64,000 bases of DNA from Morinoia aosen (taxonomy: Eukaryota; Arthropoda; Malacostraca; Amphipoda; Talitridae). Below the pieces are notes generated by a model. It did no database searches. It worked only from the letters and a program-made list of their open reading frames with translations, and was not told the DNA's origin. Positions 37,366 to 49,300 of this stretch are shown here, in pieces. A program made the translations under genes and the position numbers. The DNA lies in the NCBI GenBank assembly GCA_030386875.1, contig CM059573.1, forward strand, positions 28,499,891 through 28,563,890. The letters are read 5' to 3'. Each line of letters begins with the position of its first letter. The first letter of the stretch is position 1.

Positions 37366-40300
37366 GCACACACACATTTACGCTATCACGCATGACATGG
37401 CGGTTCCTGCAGTAGGTTTCATGACGTAGCATGAAAATCTATGTACATTCCGTAGGATAAGAATTCGTGGAACCATTACTCTTATTTGTTTATTCTGTAG
37501 GATAAGAACTAGTGTAACTATTACGCTCACTTGTTTAGCTATCACATGCTTGTTATCTTTAGGGCACAAACCATATGACCTGTGTTACACCATCATAAAC
37601 CCTGGGGGTAAATTTACCAATTTTTAAAAAACATAAATAAATAGATTGAAAGTAGATATATTGAGAGAAGAAAATTACATGGAAAATAAAACTTTCTACC
37701 TCTTGCATTTCCTCGTATGTAGTTACATAATATTGGTGGAGAAACTTTCAAAAATTCTCAAAAATACTGAAATTTTTGCGTGGGTAAACATTGAATTAGG
37801 TTTGCATTAAAGTCCTACCCGGGTTTGTGTTTAAGCGTTGAAGATCTGTGTTTTTTATTACTTTCTACGGTCGGAAATTTTTGCTACACAAGGAGAAAAC
37901 TCTGCGCGTTTTAGTGTCTTTTAACGAACTCCTGTTTTGAGTACAGTAGACGATCGTGCTCAGTTTGTTGAACACAAATTTTTGCCTTTAATAAATAATA
38001 GGGTGAAAGCTAATATGGTTTAGCCTTTTACCTTTTCAGGTAATGTTTAACACTTTGACTGCAACGTGCGCCCCCAGTGGCCTCGGAGGGGATTTTCATA
38101 ATGCTGCTGACCGACCAGTATTCACAAACTCAAGTTTCATAAATACTTAACTAAAGCTAAATGAAGGCATGATCCAGTTAAGGTTTGCTATTTTTAAAAA
38201 TTGCTCACAAAAATTGGCTAGATATCTGAGTTGAATATTGAAGTGGAGTTTAACCTATTTCGGTCAAAGTGTTAAAAGTTCTTAAATTACCCGCAGCATA
38301 CGACAGATAAAAATGCTACTACTAACAGAAAGTGCACGGACAGTACAACCGACGGTCAAATGATTTGACAGATTCTGAGAGAAGAGCATTATTGCAGGTA
38401 ATTCTTGAAAGAAGTACAGCTCCTCGGCTATTTCAATTCAATCCAATCACTTCTACGTCAAAAGCACCACGTAACCATGATGAATTAGATGAAGCAATGA
38501 CAGATAGCTTTAAGAATTACAGAAAGCAACATTGAACACCATTTTCCTTACTTTGCAGTAGTCAATGGAACAGATTATTTCGGCTGACGGTGGCGACAAT
38601 TACGGGCTTCAACATCTGTCAGGAATTCTTCCCAATTCAATTCAGATCTCAGAAAAATTGAAGACTGTATTAACAGGTATTGAGTAAATATACTGAGAAA
38701 TAGGTTTCTTCTGTTGATAAATTATCTATTTCATACATTTAATTCAATGTAGTTTTCGTGTTTTGTTATTTATCTTTTTCAAAATATTATTCATTGACGT
38801 TTATACATCATCAATTTCATGTACTAAATTAAAGAATAAACTCTATAATTTTGTTATAACCAGTAGTTTTGCAAGTATCCTTTCTAAAAGGCTTAGAATG
38901 GTTTTGGAGTAAATATTTCCGACCAACTTCAATATTGAGATGGACCAACTGTTTCCAAACGGTGGGAGTTTTTGTTAGGGGAACAAGTTACAGCAGTTCG
39001 AGTTTTATTCGAAAATGAACTTTATTAGCAATTATTTTTGCGCCCTTGATGAGCTTTAGGGCAATTTTTCAATGTCTCTGACATATGATGTTCCTCAAGG
39101 TTGGTACATTGGGCAATATTTCTGACCGCCAGCAGCGCCTACAACGGCCTGCGAGTACAGGAGTTTTTCGTATGGGTTGTTTTCGCATTGATAATGCAGC
39201 TATCTACGCGTGGCCTCTGTGTGTCCTTGCCGGACTCGCCTTATCTGCATCGTAATCGTAGAGCGGTTGAGCTGTAGGAAGCGATGAAAACACTGAATTA
39301 TCGCAACAATTGGGTGGCTTTGATTTTGGAAGAAAATGGGGAGTAAATAAATTGGTTAAAATTAGTTTTATTCTCATCCAGAAGACCCGCTTCCAGTAAC
39401 CATTTATCGTCGCTGATGAAATTAGCTTGCCAACGAGAGTGAAAAACTTCGCTTCTTGCTATAACTCCACATAACGGTGCAACCTGCTGTGTTTAAATGG
39501 GGTAGACGCAACAGCAAATGTCTGAAGCGGTCGACCATTCACGATTTCACTGAAGAAGCACGACGTTGGTGGTCAAAAAGGAAGAAACACGGCAAAGCGA
39601 GCAACGATTGCACAAATGTAGAGCAAGAATTTGGTTCACAGACCTCGTTCATGATGAAAGTTTGAGTGGGAGGTGTTTAGTTAAGAACCGCAGATTTGAA
39701 GGAAAATAAGGTAATTTTAGTTATTTTTGACGTTTCTTGGAAATTACATCTTAATGGTAACGAAGACATTGAAAATTGACACCCAAAATTGAAGTTTAAA
39801 AAAAATCAGAACAATTTTTAACTTAACTGTTCTGGTAAGACAGAACTTACTCGACAGCAGTATAATTTGGTTTCACAATTGTAAGTTATTGTAAATGATC
39901 GAGAGGAATGTGCGCTAAACATCCAAAGATGAATTTAGCAATTATGTCAGCAAAGTAAGGAGGTACTGTACGAATACCGATCGCATGTCGTACTAATTAT
40001 TGACAGAAATTAATTCACTATATTCATATTCTTGTTGTTCCCATAAAATGGATATATATAACGGCTAATTTGTGTGTGTTTTCCCGCAGATGGAGACTGC
40101 AATGTTCACAGACTAGTGTTTAACGTAGATTTTATGTGGATAAATTCTGAAGTATGTGAATGACTGGTCGTTAAAATTCGTTAGGTTTTACGTGTTTTCT
40201 TTTAATGAACGAAAACGAATGAGTTGAAAATGATTCGATCAAAATAGGAAGAACTGGAACGATAAAAATTTTAAAATTTAATAGTTTTCTGAACGTTATT

Positions 40301-43300
40301 GTCTCCTGCTTACAGAAATATTTTGTGTGAGGTATGAAACTCGTTATTCTGGTCCTTGTCATCATCGCTGAGGTTCCAGTATCATGGCAGAGTTTATTCC
40401 ATCATAATCTAGGGATTCCTCGATCAGATACAAACTACGACATCAGATCAACGCATCAGTGAGCGTATTTGTAACAGATTTATGTTCTTGAGGAGAGAAA
40501 ACCGGTCACTGTATCGTATTTTTTTAAATGTCCCTGAAATAAAACCAACTTTTCAAAGCGTAGATCACCAGGAGATTGATCAGTCAGATGGCATTCAAGT
40601 AGTTCATATCAGTTTGTTAAACTCCCTCTCGTATTCCTGTAAATGTTGTAACGAGATTATTCAGGCGACAGACTTGTGATTTTTCACTCATGAGATTTGA
40701 CGTGGCGCAAATGCATTGGTAAATTTACCTAACGTCTGGAAGGAAACATGCATATGTGAAGCCCTACTGATATCCTGAACGTCATAATGGGAAACTGCAA
40801 GACGAGAACCCAGAAGAGTTAATACAGGAAAGAATAGTAAGTAAATTGATAGCATTTTTTGACATTTTGTGGCTGTTACTGAAAAGAAATAAAAAACTGC
40901 ACTTGATGAGTCTATAATTCCATAAAATAGCGGTCATCATTAACGCCGGGCTTTGGTAGCCATATCAAATGAGAGATGATGCTGGAGTAACTCTATTGTG
41001 AGAGGCTGAATTTTTCTACAGCTGGGTTGGCCATATTCTTGCTCTATATGAAAAATTGCCTCTGCATGGTCTGTGTGAGTGGGATAAATGCAACTGTGTT
41101 CAGTTTTTGAACTCCTGTGATAGATCTAATTAAGTTGAGTTTGGTTACGTTAGCTCAGATTAGGTTAAGTTAGACTTGGTTCGGTATGTTTTAATTTGTT
41201 TGGTTCGATTAGGCTGCTACGTTAAGAATTCATATTAGCTCCAAAACCACAAACTTGAACGTTCTCACCAGTAAATTTCTCAACTCAAGGCAGTCTGATC
41301 TAAGCAGGACTTACGAAATCTGACAACTCGGATATTTATCCTGTAGTTGTGTTAAAAAATACCTCAACATTTAAATTTGCGGAGTTAGCGAGGTTGCGGT
41401 ATTTGTTAGTAACGTTAGATGCTGTATTTTTTATAAACAGCAGAATAAACGCGCTATTTTTCAGGTTAGATAAGACCTGCTTAGATTTGATATAATTATG
41501 TTTGACTAGAAATTAATATTTGATGCTAATCTTCAATCATCCGTTGATCTTTCTAGGTAGGCTCACCCACCCAGGCATGCTCTCATGTGCATAGGTAGGT
41601 TTTCCATTCTGAATATTTCCCACATGGGTATACTTTCTTAGCGAAAATTCTCCCACACGAGCAGTTTTTCCCTTGACAGGTCTCCCACAAGGGCAGTTCA
41701 TCCACAGACAATTCTGACGTGGGCTGCTCACATTCCCCCCGTTGCAACTCCCCCCCCGAGGTAGTTCATTTAACCCAAGCGAGCCCATTGCTGGCCGTGC
41801 GGGCCATTCCGGCTGGTGACTCATGACCCCTCATTTCTATTCACTTTTGACGATCCTCATTGTTGCGTAATACCATGGTATCTTTCCAGGTGAATCTTCA
41901 GTAACTATCCTACTATCACCAACATAATTTAGTTCATTCATACGAATCGGAGCACTGCTCGACAAACCACAGGGTCACGCGACACGGAAACACCGACGTG
42001 CATATAGTTTTCCATTGGAAACTTTCTCACTGCACAAATAATGTTGAGACCCTTCTTAAGATCAAACCTGATTGCATTGTGCATACATTGATGAGAGTGA
42101 TGGAAGAACCACAAAAGTATATGTAATTACACAATTTTTTTTAACCATAATCATGCTCTTTTACAGCCGACTGCCATGCATAGTTATTCCAGTTACCTCT
42201 TTGAGGTGGCGATGATTTTCAATCCCTTTAGCCCCATGAAAAGAAGAGTCTTTGAAGTCAGGCATGTAAACATCGCCGCCACGTTATTGATAGGCTTTCA
42301 TAAATATGCATTTGAGGCACACTGTGATTTACAGACTGAGTAGTGCGAAGTGAATGCATGATTATCGATGCAGCAACGAAAAAGTTAGCATGGGTCTAAC
42401 TTAACTTACAGTTCTGTCCTAACTCCGCAGCAAGTTAAGAATATATCTTACGCAACACGTAAAACCCTGACATGACACTAGTCAACGAGCGCTTTAAGCG
42501 AAATGTATCTTGACACTTCACATTCCGGATCGAAGAATAACGAGTGCTGCGCTGATCCCTTTGTTGCCGTCAAAAAACATGTGATTTACAGACTAAACGG
42601 TGAACTATACTTTCCCACATAAAATATCAGTCAGTATCCCAAAGACGCAAAATCATAAGCACAAGAAATAAGCTTTGTTGACTGCATAAATCATACGTGT
42701 AGGTTATCACATATTATTCGACAGACCACATCCAGATGCCTTTTAGAAAGCATCAACAAAGCCCACTGAACACAAGGACACTCAATCACAGCCCAGCTAG
42801 GAAGCCATCTTCTTAAATTCAAATGCACCACAAACATGGACACAAAAATCCATATTAACTATCTCACCCATATCGCAGTAAGCTCTGCACCTCACGGATG
42901 AGTTTCAGAACGGCTGTTTTAAATTTGGATCCAATAAACCATCGGAACACAAATGGTTGTTGCAACTACCACTTTTATTATCAAAAACATTCCATTTGAA
43001 ACCTGCGGACAAGTACAATTTATTTTAGCGCATAAGCATTTCTAAGCACACCCAATGGGTGGGAGCAAACCTCCATCACAGCTATATTAACACCACAATT
43101 TTGTACACTGAACATAAATCTGAGAACGTAACATGAACATGATTCTAATACGAACAATACGTCACATTGTGTTCGGATCAAATTATTGATATCTCAAGTA
43201 TCTATAACGCCACTAACAATTTACATTGTAGTATAGTGAGATGAAGCAAGTGTTTGGACATATTTCATTTCTAACTTCTCAACTGTACGAAATAGTCCGA

Positions 43301-46300
43301 GTATGCCAGCTAAGCAAAGCCGATATTGTACTGTAGATACGTAGATGACATTTTTGTTAATGTAGAAGGTGTAGTGTAGAGCATTTAGAGATGCAGAAAT
43401 TGATGACAGATAAATCAGTGTTGAATTTTACATACGAGTTGGGTGGGCATGGGAAACTTTCATTTTTAGACGTCTTGGTTGAAGCTTCTCACGGTACTTT
43501 CCATAGATCAGTGTGTGTGTCAACCCTTCTCATGCTGGCGAAACCAAAAATTATAACTGCGATGCTCCGCAAGTGTACAAAGAGGATGTTACACATACCT
43601 AAATAAATAGAGCTTATAAAATGCGCAACAGCTGGTTAGTTTTCAATCTGAGATGTTAAGAGTTAAATGCGTTGCTAGTCAATAATTAGCTCCCTAATAC
43701 TCTGATTGGGAAAAATATTGCCAACTTTTAATCCTAATCCTGAGCACTAACAATAACCTTCAGCTTAATAAACGTCATATTAATAAATTTTTTAATAGCC
43801 TATTGTAAAATAATTAGAAATTTGATGAACGAGTCTATAAAAACATTGTCAAAACCTTTGTTACACCTGTAGATTCAGAAACGGCAATTAAAGTCTATGT
43901 CCATTATAAAAATCGTAAAATCAGTGATCTCTTAGTAAGAAATAATATTTACAGATCCAGGGTCTGTGACCTAGACAGAGTCAGTGTGATATATGAAGTA
44001 CGAAAGAAGAGAATGCAAGTCTCTTAGTAAATGTTAAATTGGGATGACTAGGATGACCCTGAAAGAAAGACTAACTGTGCACAAATATCAAGGCTCTATT
44101 TTATATCATTGTCGTGTTGATCATAGTTGCTAACTCTCGAATGAAGATCTTTATTCAAATAAAAAATTAACATCATGTTGCTAAAAAAGAGTATATTCAA
44201 GTAATCGAAGCATTACAAATTCACAACCTTAAACCGGCCCTCAACGAAAATACTAATGATTTCGTTGCTCTAAAACTATTCAATAGGACTCCACCCTAAA
44301 GTTTTGAAACATACGTTTGATCATTTATTTTGCCTCTGTCTCTGGTGCCATAAACATGTAACCGTTGTGCAATTTTAACTTATCTGCCAGTGATCGATAT
44401 TCATATAGTACAAAAAATTACTCTTATTTAGTCTTCCCACAATGTGATTTCCTGTGTTTTTACTGCGTCCGATTTTGCTTGAGGAATTTATTTACATTTT
44501 TTACCAATGTGACGGTATAAAAAAAATTTTACTTTATTTTTTAATCCTGACGATGAGGATACTTACATTGGAACGCTGCATTTTATAGATTGACAGAGGT
44601 ATACAATTTTAACAACTGACAGTGGTTCAGTAAAAAAACTATTTGGACAGTTAAAAAAAGTTCATTAAATTATAGCTTCTGGAAAACTACTCAGTGAGAC
44701 TGGTATAACAAGCAAAAAGATACGCTGAACGTACATAGCTCAGCATCAAAAATATATTTGCTCTAAGCAATGAAATAAATGAAAAATTTATGTATTACAA
44801 CGTGAAAAATATGTTTATGGGCGTCTTCTCAAACAAGTTTTAAATAAGCGATTTCTGTAAACTTTAACTGCTAAATTACTGGAAACTTTTGGAAAATAGA
44901 AACTATGTGATTTAACAGAGTTGATTGTGATTTAACCTCTCCGTGGTACAGTGGTTAAGGGTCGGGCTCGTATGTTGAAGTCGCGGGTTCGTATCCCGGC
45001 GCTGGCGCGGAGATTTTCCCCGTTGGGTATAAGGGAAAGCTCAAGCACAATACCCCACTCAACCCAGGTGTCGGAAATGGGTACCGGCTTTACGGGGGAA
45101 CCGTCATGGTGTCCTATATATAGGGTTAGTTATAAGACATTGGAAAAACCAATGCTAAAATCATATGTATCAGGCTTGATTGGAAATTAAGCATCCCAAA
45201 GATGCCGATGTTAACCTTTTAAAATTATCAGGAGATTTAAGAGTTAGATTTACATTAGAAGCCTGTCTAAAAGAAAGCGCTTAAGATTCCGAAACAAAAG
45301 GAATAATCAAAAGTTGAGACAAACCATATAATTTCTACGCACGCAGTAAAAATTAAGTATAGAAATTTTTCGAAGGACTTGAACGTCCTAATATAGGTTA
45401 ATTTGTAGAGAAATAAAATACAACTGGGACTCCGAAAATTTCTCCAAGAAAATGGGTACACCTCGAAAGATTCCAATAAGGAGCTCCCAAAATATGTCGA
45501 GTGAAGTAAGAACTAATCCGTTTATGACAAAAGATGAACTTAAAAATATCTTAAATCAATTATTAACGAATTCAAGATTTCAAATCTCGATCGTGCAAGA
45601 CCATATTATACTGATGGAAATCCTTTTAAATGCAAGGCTAGTTTTTTGCAATAAATTTAAAGCACGATGAGGATTTTTTAGAAACATTTTAGAGCATTAA
45701 TGAAGGCAGCAGAGATTTTTCTGGCCATATTGGTGTCATTCTTGTTTAGATGAAAGACTGAGCAAGCTACCCTTGACAGACGCCACGCCGACTGAGAAGG
45801 GTGACGGGAACATAATGGCATGGGCTGCGTAGCGTTTAAATGTACGGGACAACTGGAAAAATTTGATAGAATTATAGATAAGCTAAATATCGTAAAGTTT
45901 TAGACGAGACTTCGTGAAAACCTGCTGTGATACTGGGTCTTTTCTCTATAGGTATGTTCGCACATAGGTAAGTTTTCATGTAGCATTTTTCCGCTGTGGA
46001 AGTATCCAGAGGTAATTCCCTCATATGTGTAGTTTTCTCATTAACACTTCTCAAGATTGATGAGAGAAAAAAAGAAGAAAATATGAATTACATCTCCCAT
46101 AAACTGTGTCCATGTAGCCATTATTTTGTGACTGCAGTCTTCTCCGCAGAAGAAGACCAATGTTCAGAGGCAACGCAATGAGACAAAATAAAAGACCGGA
46201 AGTACTAGGATAGAGTGATTGTATCTTCTTTAGTTAAGAAAAATCAGACTATATATTTTTAATAAAGTTAATATAAAGTTTATTATAATTTTGTCAATCC

Positions 46301-49300
46301 TAAATATACAGTACTGAAAGACCATACTGAACTTTAAAATTCTATCGAGAACTCATAAAGTTGTTCTCAACCCACATTCCCCGCCCACACATTCCCCGCT
46401 CCGTAATACACATTCCCCGCCCACACATTTCCCGCTCCGCACGGCCACAATGCCCGGTTCAGTACGTCTGCCATCAATAAACGTTTATTTTGGAAATGTG
46501 CTTTTTAGGAGACGACGCAAAATCCAATACAAGTGCGGCTCAAAGTCATTTTAATGACGTTGGCCACAAAATAACATTGAATTATCCAAAAATGTCACAT
46601 GCAGCTTTGGTGAGAAGCTCAATGGCAGTTAATAAATAACGAATACCCATCAAATCTTCTAAATTCCGTTTTGATTGTCTCCGCGTAAAGCTGAAAGTAC
46701 TGTGTCACGAAAGATGTGAGCAATACGTTATATTTTAAGCATGCTTTTGTTCGTGGCGGCAATTAAAGCATTGCTTTGAGTATTCTGAGTAAGCAATTTT
46801 CCTACAAAATACGTTTGATTTTCATACAGAACGAAACGTGGGAGAAGAGTGCGTGCTCACCACGCGAGGTTGAGGCCGAGCAGCAGCGTGGTGGAGTACC
46901 GCCAGCCCGGCGCCCAGGGGTCGTCCAGGTGGAGAGGGAAGCAAACTCCGTTGCTGCCATAGAACACGAGTTGGTACCGCAGCGCTGCACACACACGGGC
47001 TGTGTCAGTTAATGGACTTATGTGCTAACTGATACTGCAGAGCTGCACACACAGGCTGTATTGCTGGACTTGTGTGCTAACTGATACTGCAGAGCTGCTC
47101 ACACAGGCTGTATTGCTGTAGTTGTGTGCTAACTGATACTGCAGCGCTGCACACATACAGGCTGTATTACTGGACTTGTGTGCTAACTGATATTGCAGCG
47201 CTGCACACACAGGCTGTATTACTGGACTTGTGTGCTCACTGATACTGCAGGGCTGCTCACACAGGCTGTATTGCTGTAGTTGTGTGCTAACTGATACTGC
47301 AGCGCTGCACACATACAGGCTGTATTACTGGACTTGTGTGCTAACTGATATTGCAGCGCTGCACACACAGGCTGTATTGCTGGACTTGTGTGCTCACTGA
47401 TACTGCAGGGCTGCTCACACAGGCTGTATTGCTGTAGTTGTGTGCTAACTGATACTGCAGCGCTGCACACATGCAGGCTGTATTACTGGACTTGAGTGCT
47501 AACTGATATTGCAGCGCTGCACACACACAGGCTGTATTACTGGACTTGTGTGCTCACTGATACTGCAGGGCTGCTCACACAGGCTGTATTGCTGTAGTTG
47601 TGTGCTAACTGATACTGCAGCGCTGCACACATGCAGGCTGTATTACTGGACTTGTGTGCTAACTGATATTGCAGCGCTGCACACACACAGGCTGTATTAC
47701 TGGACTTGTGTGCTCACTGATACTGCAGGGCTGCTCACACAGGCTGTATTGCTGTAGTTGTGTGCTAACTGATACTGCAGCGCTGCACACATACAGGCTG
47801 TATTACTGGACTTGTGTGCTAACTGATATTGCAGCGCTGCACACACACAGGCTGTATTACTGGACTTGTGTGCTCACTGATACTGCAGGGCTGCTCACAC
47901 AGGCTGTATTGCTGTAGTTGTGTGCTAACTGATACTGCAGCGCTGCACACATACAGGCTGTATTACTGGACTTGTGTGCTAACTGATATTGCAGCGCTGC
48001 ACACACACAGGCTGTATTACTGGACTTGTGTGCTCACTGATACTGCAGGGCTGCTCACACAGGCTGTATTGCTGTAGTTGTGTGCTAACTGATACTGCAG
48101 CGCTGCACACATACAGGCTGTATTACTGGACTTGTGTGCTAACTGATATTGCAGCGCTGCACACACACAGGCTGTATTACTGGACTTGTGTACTAGCTGA
48201 GACTGCAACGCTGCACACACACAGGCTGTATTACTGGACTTGTGTGCTAACTGATATTGCAGCGCTGCACACACACAGGCTGTATTACTGGACTTGTGTA
48301 CTAGCTGAGACTGCAACGCTGCACACACACAGGCTGTATTACTGGACTTGTGTGCTAACTGATATTGCAGCGCTGCACACACACACAGGCTGTATTACTG
48401 GACTTGTGTGCTCACTGATACTGCAGCGCTGCACACACACAGGCTGTATTGCTGTAGTTGTGTGCTAACTGATATTGCAGCGCTGCACACACACACAGGC
48501 TGTATTACTGGACTTGTGTGCTCACTGATACTGCAGCGCTGCACACACACAGGCTGTATTGCTGTAGTTGTGTGCTAACTGATATTGCAGCGCTGCACAC
48601 ACACACAGGCTGTATTACTGGACTTGTGTGCTCACTGATACTGCAGCGCTGCACACACACAGGCTGTATTGCTGTAGTTGTGTGCTAACTGATACTGCAG
48701 CGCTGCACACACACAGGCTGTATTACTGGACTTGTGTGCTCACTGATACTGCAGCGCTGCACACACACAGGCTGTATTGCTGTAGTTGTGTGCTAACTGA
48801 TACTGCAGCGCTGCACACACACAGGCTGTATTACTGGACTTGTGTGCTCACTGATACTGCAGCGCTGCACACACACAGGCTGTATTGCTGTAGTTGTGTG
48901 CTAACTGATATTGCAGCGCTGCACACACACACAGGCTGTATTACTGGACTTGTGTGCTCACTGATACTGCAGCGCTGCACACACACAGGCTGTATTACTG
49001 GACTTGTGTGCTAACTGATATTGCAGCGCTGCACACACACAGGCTGTATTACTGGACTTGTGTACTAGCTGAGACTGCAACGCTGCACACACACAGGCTG
49101 TATTACTGGACTTGTGTGCTAACTGATATTGCAGCGCTGCACACACACACAGGCTGTATTACTGGAGTTGTGTGCTCACTGATACTGCAGCGCTGCACAC
49201 ACACACAGGCTGTATTACTGGACTTGTGTACTAGCTGAAACTGCAACGCTGCACACACACAGGCTGTATTACTGGACTTGTACGCTAGTTGATATTGCAG

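Noticed and set aside
47025-49238. Many overlapping Cys/Leu/Thr-rich open frames on both strands, resembling a repeat protein
   Set aside because: All are frames of the 54-bp satellite. Unit length varies between 52 and 56 bp, breaking frames, and the array is intronic.
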